A DNA stretch of 64,000 nt. Origin: Moraxellaceae bacterium. GTDB taxonomy: Bacteria; Pseudomonadota; Gammaproteobacteria; Pseudomonadales; Moraxellaceae. The DNA is taken from assembly GCA_004173455.1 (NCBI GenBank), contig SECL01000002.1, positions 62,001 to 126,000 on the forward strand. Direction: 5' to 3'. Positions within the stretch are counted from its first letter, which is position 1, and the number at the start of each line of letters is the position of its first letter. A program made the translations under genes and the position numbers. The notes under the pieces are model-generated. The model was not told the DNA's origin and made no database searches. It worked only from the letters and a program-made list of their open reading frames with translations. Of the stretch, positions 10,048 through 21,120 are shown piece by piece.

Positions 10048-10479
10048 TTAATTACCGCGATAAGTCGAGTAGCCATAAGGGCTGAGCAACAAAGGAATAT
10101 GATAATGCGGCACGCTACCATCTACTTCAAAAATTACCGGCACTTCTGGAAAAAATGACGGCTGTTTGTGCGCTTTGAACCAGTCACCGGTTTTAAAGGT
10201 AACACGATACACGCCTTTGGCCAGCTTTTGGTCGGCAGGATATAGTGCGGTAATACGACCTTGCTGATTGGTCGTGCCCTGATTTAATATTTTCCAGCCC
10301 TCTTTTTGCTGTTGCTCCAAGGTGACCACCACATCTTGTGATGGCAAGCCACTTTCGAGGTTAAGCACATGTACACTTAATGGATTATCAGCGGCAAATG
10401 TAGCAGTTGCAGTTATGCTCAATGCCAGACTCAGTAGGCCAGCGTTAAACCCGCTACTTTTAAAAAAGTTAGACACCAT
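10048..10479 (-). CDS. uraH: Periplasmic 5-hydroxyisourate hydrolase (transthyretin-like)
   Basis: Hydrolyses 5-hydroxyisourate, the product of urate oxidation, to OHCU. 143 residues, with a signal peptide of about 29-30 residues (A-x-A type site before DNPLSVHVLN), so probably periplasmic like E. coli HiuH. Family signatures are LSVHVLNLESGLPSQDV near the mature N-terminus, HYHIPLLLSPYGYSTY, and the C-terminal YRG-x tetrapeptide (YRGN here, more often YRGS). It is 32 bases downstream of lipA on the same strand and may be cotranscribed. No other purine catabolic gene is in the window, so its pathway partners must lie elsewhere. Confidence 0.9.
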   Translation of the reverse strand: MVSNFFKSSGFNAGLLSLALSITATATFAADNPLSVHVLNLESGLPSQDVVVTLEQQQKEGWKILNQGTTNQQGRITALYPADQKLAKGVYRVTFKTGDWFKAHKQPSFFPEVPVIFEVDGSVPHYHIPLLLSPYGYSTYRGN

Positions 10480-10511
10480 GAATCACATCCTGAAAATAAT
10501 AAAAATTAAAG

Positions 10512-11519
10512 CTAAAATGAGGCTTCAGCCGCCTTAACACCACGACGTACGGGTGGGCAAGGTTCGCAATAATACTGACGATCAGCAAAATAGCTGGAGC
10601 GAACCATCGGTGCAGACCAGATATTGCGAAAACCCAGACTACGGCCGTGTTCGGCATAACGCTCAAATTCATCGGGATGCACAAAACGTGCAACGGGCGC
10701 ATGATTTTTAGAAGGCTGTAAATATTGACCAATAGTGATGTAGTCAACATCATGCGCGCGCAGGTCATTGAGCAATTCAATCACTTCTTCTTCTGTTTCA
10801 CCAAGACCCACCATCAAGCCGCATTTGGTCGGCACATCAGGGCGTACTTGTTTGAATTTTTTTAGCAGATCAAGCGAATGCTGATAATCCGAACCCGGAC
10901 GCATGGCACGATACAGGCGCGGCACGGTTTCAATGTTGTGGTTAAACACATCCGGCGGACACTCGCTCATAATGCGCAAGGCAACATCCATACGGCCGCG
11001 AAAATCCGGAACCAGAATTTCCAGCAGGGTATTGGGGCTAAACTTGCGGGTTTCCGTAATACAGTCAACAAAATGCTGCGCACCGCCATCTAGCAGGTCG
11101 TCCCGATCAACCGAAGTAATCACCGCGTATTTTAGACCAAGACCGGCAATGGTTTCTGCCATGTGACGCGGTTCATCCACATCCAGTGGATTGGGGCGGC
11201 CATGCGCTACATCACAAAATGGACAGCGACGGGTGCAAATATCACCCATAATCATGAATGTAGCCGTGCCACCACCAAAGCATTCGGGCAAATTCGGACA
11301 CGCCGCTTCTTCACATACCGTGTGCAAGCGTTGCGAGCGTAAGGTGTCCTTAATGCGCTGAACTTCTGCGGGCGCAGTCATTTTTACCCGAATCCAGTCC
11401 GGCTTGCGCGGTACGTCAACCGTGGGAATGATCTTGACAGGAATACGGGCTACTTTTTCAGCACCACGCAGTTTTTCACCCTGAATGGAACGTTGGGCAG
11501 GAGTATTCACTGAAGACAT
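10512..11519 (-). CDS. lipA: Lipoyl synthase
   Basis: Radical SAM enzyme that inserts two sulfurs into protein-bound octanoate. The auxiliary cluster motif [12 protein letters not shown] (C-x4-C-x5-C) and the radical SAM motif CTRRCPFCD are both intact. The family C-terminus [11 protein letters not shown] is also present, with its conserved serine ligand. 335 residues, slightly longer than E. coli LipA because of the N-terminus ([11 protein letters not shown]). lipB is not adjacent. It is divergent from sthA over 382 bases and upstream of uraH. Confidence 0.98.
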   Translation of the reverse strand: MSSVNTPAQRSIQGEKLRGAEKVARIPVKIIPTVDVPRKPDWIRVKMTAPAEVQRIKDTLRSQRLHTVCEEAACPNLPECFGGGTATFMIMGDICTRRCPFCDVAHGRPNPLDVDEPRHMAETIAGLGLKYAVITSVDRDDLLDGGAQHFVDCITETRKFSPNTLLEILVPDFRGRMDVALRIMSECPPDVFNHNIETVPRLYRAMRPGSDYQHSLDLLKKFKQVRPDVPTKCGLMVGLGETEEEVIELLNDLRAHDVDYITIGQYLQPSKNHAPVARFVHPDEFERYAEHGRSLGFRNIWSAPMVRSSYFADRQYYCEPCPPVRRGVKAAEASF

Positions 11520-11901
11520 AACGGGTATTCCTTAAACAGGGCACTGACTGTAGGCATTTGGTTTTACAATGGGACTGGGTTTAGCTGAATGTATTTTAGC
11601 TGAAAAACGTTTAGAACCATCGTATACGCCAAGCCATAGTATACGCCAGAAATGACCGACACACGACCATTTAGCCACTTGGCGCCGTAAAGCAGTTGTA
11701 TTAATTTTGCATAAATATTGCAGGTTTACTGGTGCGCGCGCGACTAAAGTTGTAGTTTTAAAAGGTGTTTAAACTCAGGTTATCGCCTCATTATATCAGG
11801 CCGTGCTGGTCAGAGTGCGGGTCAGGTCATTGCGATAGATTTTAGACAAAATCAGACCTTTTTTTATCCTTAATCATTTAATAAAGGCAGGAGTTCAGTT
11901 G
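11520..11901. other. lipA-sthA divergent intergenic region with direct repeats
   Basis: 382 bases without a gene, holding regulatory sequence for both flanking genes. GTATACGCCA occurs at 11622-11631 and again at 11639-11648 (17-bp centre spacing, nearly two helical turns). TTTAGCTGAA occurs twice at about 11580-11605. A purine-rich GGAG at 11889-11892 is the sthA ribosome-binding site. I see no good sigma70 promoter pair that I would defend. Confidence 0.5.
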
Positions 11902-13320
11902 ATGGCGCGCCGGGAAAAAACCACCAAAAAACAGTCTTACCAATATGATGCGATTGTATTGGGCGCTGGTCCTGCTGGTGAAGGAGCCGCAATGAAGTTG
12001 TCCAAGTCGGGCAAAAAGGTTGCAGTGGTTGACCAGCGTAGTCAGGTCGGTGGCAACTGTGCGCATGTCGGCACTATCCCCAGTAAGGCGCTACGTCAGA
12101 CTGTTTTTAATATCATGCGTTATCAGCGCGACCCGCTGTTTCAGAAAGTGGGTGAGTGGAAACAGGTGCCATTGTCAGAAGTTTTACGCAATGCACATAA
12201 AGTAATTGAGGCACAGGTCGACACCCATACCCGTTTTTATGAGCGCAACCAGATTGATGTACACCATGGCCGCGCCTATGTACAGGATGAGCATACGATT
12301 ATTGTGCATACGCTGGATGGCGGTAAGGAAACCTTGAGTTTTGACCAATTGGTTGTTGCCACCGGTAGTCGTCCGTATCAGCCAGAAGGTCTGGACTTTA
12401 ATCATCCGCGCGTGTTTGATAGCGATAAAATACTAACTTTAAACTATCCGATTCATAAAATTATTATTTATGGTGCAGGGGTGATTGGTTCTGAATATGC
12501 GTCTATATTTATTGGTCTGGATTACAAGGTTGATCTGATCAATACACAGGCGCAGCTGCTGAATTATCTGGATGATGAAATTGCGGATGCGCTGTCTTAT
12601 TACCTGCGTGAGCTGGGTGTACTGATCCGCCATAACGAACAAATAGACCATCTGGAAACCCATGACGATTATGTGGTTTTGCATTTGCAAAGTGGCAAGA
12701 AAATCAAGGCCGATGCGATTTTGTGGTGTAACGGTCGCTCCGGTAATACCGATGGGCTTGGGCTGGAAAATATAGGCCTTGCACCCAATAGCCGCGGTCA
12801 GTTGGCAGTCAATAGCGAGTACCAGACCGATGTACCGCACGTTTATGCGGCGGGTGATGTGATTGGCTGGCCGTCGCTGGCTTCTGCGGCCTACGATCAG
12901 GGACGTTGTGCGGCAGCCAATATGGTGGGCGAGCAAGATGTGCAGCCAGTATTAAATGTCCCAACCGGAATTTATACCATTCCTGAGATTTCATCCATTG
13001 GCAAAACTGAACAGCAGCTCACCGATGAAAAAATTCCCTACGAAGTGGGTCAGGCATCGTTCCGGCATCTAGCACGCGCGCAGATTACTGGTGAGACGGT
13101 GGGCGTACTCAAGATTTTGTTTCATCGGGAAACACTGGAAATTCTGGGGATTCACTGCTTTGGTAATAATGCCGCAGAGATTATTCACATTGGACAGGCA
13201 GCGATGCTAAGCCAGAGTAATAACACTTTACAGTATTTTGCCAATACCACCTTTAACTATCCCACTATGGCAGAAGCCTATCGGGTGGCCGCGTTAAATG
13301 GCATGAATCGTCTTTTTTAA
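11902..13320 (+). CDS. sthA: Soluble pyridine nucleotide transhydrogenase
   Basis: Flavoprotein that passes hydride between NADPH and NAD to balance the pools. It has an N-terminal FAD-binding [10 protein letters not shown], and the diagnostic [16 protein letters not shown]. In this motif the first redox cysteine of lipoamide dehydrogenases is missing its partner, as in all SthA. A second nucleotide-binding site is [12 protein letters not shown], then [16 protein letters not shown] and the C-terminal dimerisation domain. I chose the ATG at 11902 (472 residues) over the TTG one codon earlier because GGAG is 9 bases upstream. Convergent with cca. Confidence 0.95.
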   Translation: MARREKTTKKQSYQYDAIVLGAGPAGEGAAMKLSKSGKKVAVVDQRSQVGGNCAHVGTIPSKALRQTVFNIMRYQRDPLFQKVGEWKQVPLSEVLRNAHKVIEAQVDTHTRFYERNQIDVHHGRAYVQDEHTIIVHTLDGGKETLSFDQLVVATGSRPYQPEGLDFNHPRVFDSDKILTLNYPIHKIIIYGAGVIGSEYASIFIGLDYKVDLINTQAQLLNYLDDEIADALSYYLRELGVLIRHNEQIDHLETHDDYVVLHLQSGKKIKADAILWCNGRSGNTDGLGLENIGLAPNSRGQLAVNSEYQTDVPHVYAAGDVIGWPSLASAAYDQGRCAAANMVGEQDVQPVLNVPTGIYTIPEISSIGKTEQQLTDEKIPYEVGQASFRHLARAQITGETVGVLKILFHRETLEILGIHCFGNNAAEIIHIGQAAMLSQSNNTLQYFANTTFNYPTMAEAYRVAALNGMNRLF

Positions 13321-13362
13321 CATTCGCTGAAAGCAGTAGGTTTTAATAACATGCTGCGAATG

Positions 13363-13408
13363 GGCTGATGGCTAACCAATTATGCTGGCTAACCATCAGC
13401 CTATTGTT
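13363..13408 (+). terminator. hairpin between sthA and cca
   Basis: 15-bp stem with two mismatches (GGCTGATGG... with ...CCATCAGCC) and a 9-base loop, followed by TATTGTTT. Its place between convergent genes suggests termination of sthA; the T tract is imperfect. Confidence 0.5.
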
Positions 13409-13442
13409 TGAGTTGAGCGAATCGGTATAGCTTTTGGTAGCG

Positions 13443-14672
13443 TTAAATTGCAGTGTAGCTTTTTTTGAGTGTGGTAATAGCAGCAATTCGCGCTGCGATT
13501 AAAGCTTCACCAATATCTGGCCCTTGAATATGAGCGGGCAGATCACTGGCGCGAATATTTCGAACCTGCTGAATGGCTTCACGCATAAATTTGGCCTGCT
13601 CATAAGGTCGTTGTTCCAGTCCAAGGCGACCACGCGCATCACATTCGCAAGCTTGTATAAATTCTTCGACCCGTTCAGGCCGCCGTAATACATCCAGTCG
13701 TTGCAACAGCCGCCAGATCGTTCCGGGTCGTAATTCCATCACCCGATGACATAACAGGTGCTCACGACATACCAGTTCAGCCAGTTGCTGATATTGGCTG
13801 GGGACTTTCAGGCGTTTACAGAGTGTTCGGATGGGTTCAACACCGCGCGCTTCATGTTCAGTATGGCGCGGCAACAAATCAGCAGGAGTTAGCGCCTTAC
13901 CCAGATCATGCAGAACTGCCGCAAAGCGTACGCGGTCACTATAGTTGGCTTCACACGCGCGTTGTAGCGTCATTATTGTATGAATACCGGTATCAACTTC
14001 AGGATGATACTCTGGCCGCTGCGGCACGCCAAACAGGGCATCGACTTCCGGCATAATAATTTGCAACGCACCACATTGACGCAGTACTTCAAAGTACACA
14101 TCGGCGCGCTCTTCGGTGAGGGCACGCTGGGTTTCTTTCCAGATCCGTTCTGGTGTTAGGTGATGAATCTCGCCCTGACTGACCAGTTGCTGCATTAAAG
14201 TCAATGTTTCCGGAGCTATCTTAAAACCAAGTGGGGCGTAACGCGCTGCAAAGCGTGCCACTCGTAGCACTCGTAGCGGATCTTCAACAAAGGCAGGGGA
14301 AACATGACGTAATAGGCGATCTTGTAGGTCTTGTTGGCCACCGTAGGGATCAATAATACTGCCATCTTCCGTTTGTGCCATGGCATTGATGGTTAGGTCG
14401 CGGCGGATCAGGTCTTCTTCTAAGGAAAGGTCAGGTGAGGTATAAAAGGTGAAGCCACCGTAACCTACACCAGATTTACGTTCGGTTCGGGCAAGCGCAT
14501 ATTCTTCCTTGCTTTGTGGATGTAGAAATACCGGAAAGTCACTGCCCACCGGTGTATAGCCAGCCGCCAGCATTTGTTCTGGCGTTGCGCCTACTACCAC
14601 ATAATCACGCTCATTGACTGTCCGGTTTAACAACTGGTCACGGACAGCACCTCCGACCAAATACACTTGCAT
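13443..14672 (-). CDS. cca: CCA-adding tRNA nucleotidyltransferase, HD-containing
   Basis: Adds and repairs the 3'-CCA of tRNAs from CTP and ATP. A class II nucleotidyltransferase head ([12 protein letters not shown] near 4-15, then the [10 protein letters not shown] motif), the [14 protein letters not shown] neck motif, and a C-terminal HD domain ([12 protein letters not shown]), as in E. coli Cca with its phosphohydrolase activity. 409 residues is normal. The tRNA gene in this window already encodes CCA, so here the enzyme would mainly repair ends. The ATG at 14672 has an A/G-poor leader because the maeB terminator lies directly upstream. Confidence 0.97.
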   Translation of the reverse strand: MQVYLVGGAVRDQLLNRTVNERDYVVVGATPEQMLAAGYTPVGSDFPVFLHPQSKEEYALARTERKSGVGYGGFTFYTSPDLSLEEDLIRRDLTINAMAQTEDGSIIDPYGGQQDLQDRLLRHVSPAFVEDPLRVLRVARFAARYAPLGFKIAPETLTLMQQLVSQGEIHHLTPERIWKETQRALTEERADVYFEVLRQCGALQIIMPEVDALFGVPQRPEYHPEVDTGIHTIMTLQRACEANYSDRVRFAAVLHDLGKALTPADLLPRHTEHEARGVEPIRTLCKRLKVPSQYQQLAELVCREHLLCHRVMELRPGTIWRLLQRLDVLRRPERVEEFIQACECDARGRLGLEQRPYEQAKFMREAIQQVRNIRASDLPAHIQGPDIGEALIAARIAAITTLKKSYTAI

Positions 14673-14673
14673 T

Positions 14674-14720
14674 AAAAAAACCTCTGTACGCTACAACAGA
14701 ATGCAGCAGCACAGAGGTTT
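14674..14720 (-). terminator. terminator of maeB, overlapping the cca leader
   Basis: 9-bp stem AACCTCTGT/ACAGAGGTT (14679-14687 with 14711-14719) with seven T on the minus strand. The T tract runs into the cca start codon region, so cca must be transcribed from a promoter inside or very close to this structure, or by read-through. Confidence 0.85.
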
Positions 14721-14743
14721 TGACAAGGCTAAAAGGGTATTAA

Positions 14744-17035
14744 TCAGTCGTTCAGCTGTTTTTGATCCTTTTCAGCATGCTGAATTTCAGCCACGGTTAA
14801 GGCAGTCATGTTAATGATCCGACGCGTGGTGGCTGTCTGGGTTAATACATGCACTGGCTTGGCCGCACCCAGCAGGATAGGACCAATCGTGACATTATTG
14901 CCAGCCGCTGCTTTGAGCAGGTTAAAGGCAATATTGGCCGCATCCAGATTAGGCATGATCAACAGGTTGGCAGCACCTTTGTAGCGCGAATTAGGGAACT
15001 GTGCCAGACGAATTGATTCATCAATGGCAGCATCGCCATGCATTTCACCTTCTACTTCAAGGTCGGGCGCCTGTGCCGACAGCAAACGGTAAACTTCACG
15101 CATTTTTTCTGCGCTGGCATCTTTGGCACTACCAAAACTGGAATGTGACAGCAGGGCAACGCGAGGCACCAGACCAAAACGCTTGACTTCTTCTGCTGCA
15201 AGCAGGGTCATTTCAGCCAGTTGTTCGGCAGTAGGGTCTTGATTAACATAGGTATCTGCAATAAACAAATTGCGATCACCCATCATCACCACGTTCATGG
15301 CATACAGGTTTTTAATGCCCGGTTTGGTGCCAATCACATCACGCACATAATCCAGATGCAGGTCGTAATAACCAAAGGTGCCACAAATCATGCCATCAGC
15401 GTAGCCAAAATGAACCAGCAGCGCACCAATCAGGGTGGTACGACGGCGCGCTTCACGCTTGGCCAGCTCTACGCCAATACCACGGCGCTGCATGATATTG
15501 TAGTAATGCTGCCAGAAATCTTTATAACGGTGATCTTCGTCCTGATTGACCATTTCAAAGTCAACACCAGCGCGTAAACGTAGACCTTGGCGTTTGATAT
15601 GTTCCTCGATCACCGCAGGGCGACCAACCAGAATGGGTTTAACTAGCCCATCATCCACCATGATCTGAACGGCGCGTAATACCCGGTCATCTTCACCTTC
15701 ACAAAATACAATACATTTTGGATCGGTTTTGGCTTGCGCAAACACCGGTTTCATCAGAAATGCAGAGTTGTAAACAAACTCGGATAAGCGCTGGCGATAA
15801 GCTGCGAAATCCTGAACCGGTCGGGTAGCAACACCTGACTCCATGGCTGCCTTGGCAACGGCCGGCGCAATTTCCATGATTAAGCGTGGATCCAGTGGTC
15901 CTGGAATCAGGTAATCCCGACCAAATGTCTGCGCTTTTTCACCATAGGTGCTGGAATCTGGCTCAACATGGGCCATTTTGGCAATGGCCTGTACACAGGC
16001 AATTTTCATAGCTTCGTTGATGGTGGTGGCACCCGAATCTAGCGCACCGCGGAAAATATAGGGAAAGCACAGAGCATTGTTGACCTGATTAGGATAATCA
16101 GAGCGACCCGTTGCAATAATGGCATCAGGACGCGCTGCCTGCGCATCTTCCGGTAAAATTTCAGGATTAGGGTTGGCCAGTGCAAAGATAATCGGGTCTT
16201 TGGCCATATATTTGACCATGGCAGGGGTTAAAATACCCGCCGTAGATAAGCCCAAGAACATATCGGCATCTTGCATGACTTCGTGCAGTTGCGTTTGAGT
16301 TATGTCCTGCGCATAGCGTGCTTTGCTTTCATCCAGATTGCCTAAGCGTGCGGTGGTAATTAAACCCCGTGAGTCGGCAACGGTAATATTTTTGCGCTGA
16401 ACGCCTAATGCACAAAGCAGATCCAGACAGGAAATAGCCGCAGCACCTGCACCTGACGCCACAATTTTAATATCTTCAATTTTTTTGCCAACAATTTCCA
16501 GCGCATTGAGCAAGCCAGCACCTACAATAATACTGGTGCCGTGCTGGTCATCATGGAATACAGGAATGTTCATGCGCTCGCGTAGTTTGCGCTCGATGTA
16601 AAAACATTCTGGTGCCTTGATGTCTTCAAGATTAATCCCACCAAAAGTGGGCTCTAGCGCAGCCACCAGATCAACAATTTTATCAGGGTCGTTTTCTGCA
16701 ATTTCGAGATCAAAAACGTCAATCCCTGCAAATTTTTTAAATAAAACCCCTTTGCCTTCCATGACTGGTTTGGAAGCTAGTGGGCCAATATTGCCCAGAC
16801 CCAGTACCGCTGTACCATTACTGATCACAGCAACCAGATTGCCACGTGCGGTGTAAAGGGCAGCCGTTGACGGGTCACGTTCAATTTCAAGACAAGGTGC
16901 AGCGACCCCAGGAGAGTAGGCGAGTGCCAGATCACGCTGATTGACTAGTTGTTTGCTTGGAGTGACACTAATTTTGCCCGGCTGTGGAAATTCATGATAA
17001 TGCAGCGCGGCTTTTTTTAATGCTTGATCATCCAT
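14744..17035 (-). CDS. maeB: NADP-dependent malic enzyme with phosphotransacetylase-like domain
   Basis: Decarboxylates malate to pyruvate with NADP, giving NADPH for biosynthesis. 763 residues in two parts. The malic enzyme domain (about 1-430) has [28 protein letters not shown], the [10 protein letters not shown] motif, and the Rossmann element [12 protein letters not shown]. The C-terminal domain (about 430-763) resembles phosphate acetyltransferase ([29 protein letters not shown]); it is regulatory in E. coli MaeB and lacks transacetylase activity there. Own terminator after it; 163 bases upstream separate it from the GGDEF-EAL gene. Confidence 0.96.
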   Translation of the reverse strand: MDDQALKKAALHYHEFPQPGKISVTPSKQLVNQRDLALAYSPGVAAPCLEIERDPSTAALYTARGNLVAVISNGTAVLGLGNIGPLASKPVMEGKGVLFKKFAGIDVFDLEIAENDPDKIVDLVAALEPTFGGINLEDIKAPECFYIERKLRERMNIPVFHDDQHGTSIIVGAGLLNALEIVGKKIEDIKIVASGAGAAAISCLDLLCALGVQRKNITVADSRGLITTARLGNLDESKARYAQDITQTQLHEVMQDADMFLGLSTAGILTPAMVKYMAKDPIIFALANPNPEILPEDAQAARPDAIIATGRSDYPNQVNNALCFPYIFRGALDSGATTINEAMKIACVQAIAKMAHVEPDSSTYGEKAQTFGRDYLIPGPLDPRLIMEIAPAVAKAAMESGVATRPVQDFAAYRQRLSEFVYNSAFLMKPVFAQAKTDPKCIVFCEGEDDRVLRAVQIMVDDGLVKPILVGRPAVIEEHIKRQGLRLRAGVDFEMVNQDEDHRYKDFWQHYYNIMQRRGIGVELAKREARRRTTLIGALLVHFGYADGMICGTFGYYDLHLDYVRDVIGTKPGIKNLYAMNVVMMGDRNLFIADTYVNQDPTAEQLAEMTLLAAEEVKRFGLVPRVALLSHSSFGSAKDASAEKMREVYRLLSAQAPDLEVEGEMHGDAAIDESIRLAQFPNSRYKGAANLLIMPNLDAANIAFNLLKAAAGNNVTIGPILLGAAKPVHVLTQTATTRRIINMTALTVAEIQHAEKDQKQLND

Positions 17036-17198
17036 CTCGTTCTCTGGTTTCGCAAGGGTATCGGCTAGCGATACATGGGCTAGGGATACAGGTTAAACAA
17101 GTGCGAAACTATAGCATTAGATCAGTCTGATGTCAGGGCTTATGCAAAATTATCTGCTTACTGTTCGGTTTTTGACTTTAGGAGAATAATAAGGGGGG

Positions 17199-20102
17199 TT
17201 AAGACGGTGTTGAACTCATAAAATAATCGAGGGAATGGGCATCCTGTAAAAACACGGTGGCATCGGCAGAGCTAAGCGGTTTGCTAATCAGATAACCCTG
17301 TAACACGTCACAGCCTTCATGGATCAGAAAATTGGCATGCGCTTCAGTTTCTACGCCTTCTGCCACCACTTGCATATTCAGGGAATGACCCATGGCCAAA
17401 ATCGCCCGCACAATCGCTTCTTGATGATGATGAGTCCCAATTTTGGACACAAAAGAACGGTCAATTTTGAGGACATCAATCGGATACTGACCCAAATAGG
17501 ACAATGAGGAGTAACCAGTACCAAAATCATCCAGTGCAATGGTGATGCCACGTGCTTTAAGTTGCTGCAACACATCGCTGGCCACATCCGAATCATCCAT
17601 CAGCGACGACTCAGTAATTTCCAGCTCCAGTGAGCTTGGGCTGATCTGATAGGTGTTCAGAATATCGTCTATTTCATCAATCAGGTTGCCACGCTGGATT
17701 TGTTGTGCCACGACGTTGACCGAAATCTTGATATCATGAAAGCCCAAGGCGACCCATGTTTTGATTTGCTGACAGGTTTTTTTAAGCACCACTTCACCAA
17801 TATGGGAAATCAGGCTGGTTTCTTCGGCCAAGGGAATAAATTGTACCGGTGGAACAAGGCCATGCTCCGGATGCTGCCAGCGAACCAACGCTTCAAAACT
17901 GGTGGTCTTACCCGTTGAAATATCGATTTTGGGTTGGTAGTACACCACAAACTCATCATTAATGAGTGCCTTACGCAGTGCGTTTTCAAGGTTAACCCGA
18001 TTGCTGGCTGGCACACGCTCATCTTTAGTATAAAAGCGCACTGTGTTACCGCCTAGACGCTTGGCTTCCTGCAAGGCTTTTTCGGCGTGGTTGGACAAGC
18101 TATCAACTTGGCGGCCATGATCCGGGTACATGGCAATCCCGATGGATAGAGTGACAATCAGTTCCTGATCATCCACATTAAAAGGCTGCTCGAAAGCAAG
18201 CATGATTTTTTTGCATTGCGACTTTACGTCAGAATTTCTAAAGCGGGTACTTTCATAAATAATGGCAAAATCATCGCCGCCCAGACGTGCCACCATAATG
18301 GAATCGCCATTAATAACACGCAAGCGTTTGGCAACTTGTTGCAACAGGATATCACCACCATCATTTTGCAGTGAATCATTTAAAAAACGAAAACGGTCAA
18401 TATTAAGCCGTATTAGGGCAAATTTTTCTTTTCGGTCATGGCTGCCAACCATGAGCTGATGCAACTGGGTTTTGAACAGGTTGCGGTTGGGTAGGTCGGT
18501 TAAGGCATCATAGTTGGAGAGATAAGACAGCCGGCGTTCATCATTTTTACGCTGGGTCAGGTCAGACAAAATCCCAATATAATGGGTAACACGGTCATCA
18601 TCATTTTTGATGGAATTGATGTGAATCCACAGTGGTAATTCTTCGCCTTTCGGATCGCGTTCAACAATTTCGCCTTCAAACTCACCCGTGTGCATGAGTG
18701 CTTTTAAGATTTCTGCATGCTGTTTCTGGATCTTTTCTCCATGATGTTGATAGCTAAATACATGGCCGCCAATGAAGTAATCGCGCGGTAGTCCCATAAT
18801 TTCTTCAAAGCGCGGATTGGTGTCCAAATAGTGCAGTTTGCTGTCCAGAATAAAAATCCCTTCAGCTGCACGCTCAAACACACTGGCAGATAGTTTTAAG
18901 CGTTCTGCCACCACTTTTTCGTCATTAATATTGCGACGAATGCCCACCATACGTAGCGGTTGCTGGTTTTCGGGATCGCGCTGAATCACCCGACCCATAT
19001 CATGCACCCAAACCCAGTAGCCCTGTTTGTGCCGAATCCGGTAAACGCTTTCGTAACGGTCACTGTGGTTGCGCAAATGCGTAGAAATGGCTGCACGTAC
19101 TTTTGGAAAATCTTCGGGATGAATTAGACGGCGAATATTGCTGCTGTAGTCATTAATTTCTTCGTTCTGATAACCCAAAATCTGGTCAAAGTTGGTGGTT
19201 TGAATTGTTCGGCTTTTGATATCCCAGTCCCAGCTACCAATACCTGCGGTCTGATGTGCCATTTCCAGACTTTGTTTGGAGCGTTCCAGACTGGAGTTGA
19301 TTTGCTGAATATCAAAGGTACGTTCACGCACTTTTTCTTCAAGGCGTTGATTGGTTTGTTGTAGCTTCCATTCAACAGCACGGCGTTCCAGCATTTCCTG
19401 TTCAAGCTGCTGGTAAGCTTGTTCGGTAATGCTACGCTGGTGTTCGGCATGTTCCACCAGATTGTCATTACGAATCACCAGCCAAGTGAGCCGGTCACGG
19501 GTTTTATATAAGTGATTGCCACAAAAAAGCATGAAAATCAGATAAATATCATTAATGACATAAAATGGATCATTGAGTGAAAAACTGGGCCAGTTGCTCA
19601 GCTGCATGGTCAAAATAGGTGACATGCTGGTCAGTACCAGCAAATAAAAACAGCGAATACGGATGGTCAGGCTAATTAGACCCAATACATGTGCAAACAC
19701 CAGAATGATGTTAAACACATAAAAATCAGCTTCAAAGGGATTGCTGGCCGGGCTGTTAATCAGTTCCAGACCCATAATGATCTGACCAAAGGCAAAGATC
19801 AGGCCAAAAATAAAGGAATTGATTTGTAGGTAGAGATCGGCAAAGGCAGCCTTGAGCTTATAAGCTTTGGCATTGAGCTGGACATTGATAATGGCCGATA
19901 ACGCCACCAGCAGTGTGGAAACTATGCACCATGTGGCGAGATAATTATAATTAACCAGTGATGACTGTTTATAAAATAAATAGGTGAGCAGAATAAGACC
20001 AACAGCGCCCAGTAATTGCAGGTTTTGCTGTTGCTGGGTTTCTGTAATCTGCATATTAAAAATACGCTGATAAAGATCCTTGTCGAGACGCTGTTCAATC
20101 AT
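17199..20102 (-). CDS. Membrane PAS-PAS-GGDEF-EAL protein, probable c-di-GMP phosphodiesterase
   Basis: 967 residues. About six membrane segments (residues 25-215) form an N-terminal sensor with no close named domain. Then come a coiled coil (about 215-290), two PAS/PAC domains (about 290-400 and 405-520), GGDEF (about 530-690) and EAL (about 705-955). The GGDEF motif, near residue 608, is GGDDF, a conservative but non-canonical change, so cyclase activity is doubtful. The EAL domain is intact: EALVRW near 736, ELEITESSL, ALDDFGTGYSSL, DVLKIDRSFV, VAEGVET and QGYLISKP. The likely net activity is hydrolysis of c-di-GMP, with GGDEF perhaps acting as a GTP-sensing regulatory domain. It is apparently transcribed from its own promoter. 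Confidence 0.88.
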   Translation of the reverse strand: MIEQRLDKDLYQRIFNMQITETQQQQNLQLLGAVGLILLTYLFYKQSSLVNYNYLATWCIVSTLLVALSAIINVQLNAKAYKLKAAFADLYLQINSFIFGLIFAFGQIIMGLELINSPASNPFEADFYVFNIILVFAHVLGLISLTIRIRCFYLLVLTSMSPILTMQLSNWPSFSLNDPFYVINDIYLIFMLFCGNHLYKTRDRLTWLVIRNDNLVEHAEHQRSITEQAYQQLEQEMLERRAVEWKLQQTNQRLEEKVRERTFDIQQINSSLERSKQSLEMAHQTAGIGSWDWDIKSRTIQTTNFDQILGYQNEEINDYSSNIRRLIHPEDFPKVRAAISTHLRNHSDRYESVYRIRHKQGYWVWVHDMGRVIQRDPENQQPLRMVGIRRNINDEKVVAERLKLSASVFERAAEGIFILDSKLHYLDTNPRFEEIMGLPRDYFIGGHVFSYQHHGEKIQKQHAEILKALMHTGEFEGEIVERDPKGEELPLWIHINSIKNDDDRVTHYIGILSDLTQRKNDERRLSYLSNYDALTDLPNRNLFKTQLHQLMVGSHDRKEKFALIRLNIDRFRFLNDSLQNDGGDILLQQVAKRLRVINGDSIMVARLGGDDFAIIYESTRFRNSDVKSQCKKIMLAFEQPFNVDDQELIVTLSIGIAMYPDHGRQVDSLSNHAEKALQEAKRLGGNTVRFYTKDERVPASNRVNLENALRKALINDEFVVYYQPKIDISTGKTTSFEALVRWQHPEHGLVPPVQFIPLAEETSLISHIGEVVLKKTCQQIKTWVALGFHDIKISVNVVAQQIQRGNLIDEIDDILNTYQISPSSLELEITESSLMDDSDVASDVLQQLKARGITIALDDFGTGYSSLSYLGQYPIDVLKIDRSFVSKIGTHHHQEAIVRAILAMGHSLNMQVVAEGVETEAHANFLIHEGCDVLQGYLISKPLSSADATVFLQDAHSLDYFMSSTPS

Positions 20103-20267
20103 CCTGATTAAGCTCCAGAAAGTCCTGCTGAGCCAAAGAATGATTTTATTAATATTGAGGTTATTGGCGCTAACGTAAACATGTTTATCCTAAATAGTAC
20201 TTTTTGATTTTGAACGCAATAACGAACAGATCAATTGCTGGTAATCCCTACCATACCGCCTGATACT

Positions 20268-20296
20268 AACATAACGTGTTGATTAACGAACTTCAA
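20268..20296 (-). promoter_or_regulatory. candidate sigma70 promoter for the GGDEF-EAL gene
   Basis: On the minus strand TTGAAG, a 17-base spacer and TATGTT, 166 bases upstream of the start codon. Four of six matches in each box; the spacing is ideal but the long leader lowers certainty. Confidence 0.35.
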
Positions 20297-20352
20297 TCAT
20301 TATGCTCATAAAGTCTGGCCAAATGATGTAATTTTTAAAAATTCCCTATGGA

Positions 20353-21078
20353 CTAGCGGGCAGAATAAGCAAATAAAAGCGCCGACATTGCAACCACTGG
20401 CGCAGTTTCGGTTCTCAGAACGCGCTCGCCAATTGTCCAGCATTCAAAATCATTGGTATTGGCCAATTCAATTTCTGCCTGACTTAATCCGCCTTCTGGC
20501 CCCACCAGTAAATAAAGTGATGAAGGAAAGGGCGCCTCAAAACGCACAGGCTGGCGTGACGGTGCCAAAACCAGCTTACGGCCATCAGTAGGTTTGAGCT
20601 GGCTAAACCAGTCTTGCAGCGACAGCGGTGGCAAAATGCTGGGTATGCGGTTTAGTCCGCACTGTTCACATGCAGCAATTGCCACCTGCTGCCAGTGTTC
20701 AATTTTTTTCTGATCACGCTCATATTTGAGGCGCATCTCACAGCGTTCACTGACCAGCAGTTGAATGGCATGCACGCCAAGTTCGGTGGCTTTTTGAATG
20801 GCATAATCCATGCGGTCACCTTTGCTCATCACCTGACCCAACGTCACCTGATAACTTGGCGCGCGATCTTCAGGGTCAAAGTATTGCAAATGCACACTTG
20901 CTGTTTTTTTCTGGATTTCAGCAAGTGTCGCCCTGTATTCGCCACCTTGACCATTAAACAGTACCGCCTGTTCGCCAGTTTGAGCGCGTAATACCCGTAC
21001 CCAGTGATGAAACACATTCTCCGGCAACATCACTGTGGCATTTAGGCTTAAAGGAATATCAACATAAAAACGGTTCAT
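20353..21078 (-). CDS. rsmE: 16S rRNA (uracil1498-N3)-methyltransferase
   Basis: SAM-dependent SPOUT-class enzyme that methylates U1498 of 16S rRNA. It has an N-terminal PUA-like part (MNRFYVDIPL..., FHHWVRVLRAQ) and a C-terminal trefoil knot with LLVGPEGGLSQAEIE and the family ending GERVLRTETAPVVAMSALL. The start is the ATG at 21078 (241 residues), because the family begins M-x-R-(F/I)-(Y/F); an in-frame ATG five codons upstream is possible. It is 42 bases after bioA on the same strand and probably the last gene of that run. Confidence 0.95.
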   Translation of the reverse strand: MNRFYVDIPLSLNATVMLPENVFHHWVRVLRAQTGEQAVLFNGQGGEYRATLAEIQKKTASVHLQYFDPEDRAPSYQVTLGQVMSKGDRMDYAIQKATELGVHAIQLLVSERCEMRLKYERDQKKIEHWQQVAIAACEQCGLNRIPSILPPLSLQDWFSQLKPTDGRKLVLAPSRQPVRFEAPFPSSLYLLVGPEGGLSQAEIELANTNDFECWTIGERVLRTETAPVVAMSALLFAYSAR

Positions 21079-21120
21079 GAACAGCTCTGCCAACGGAACA
21101 TTAAGATACGGAATGCAAAT

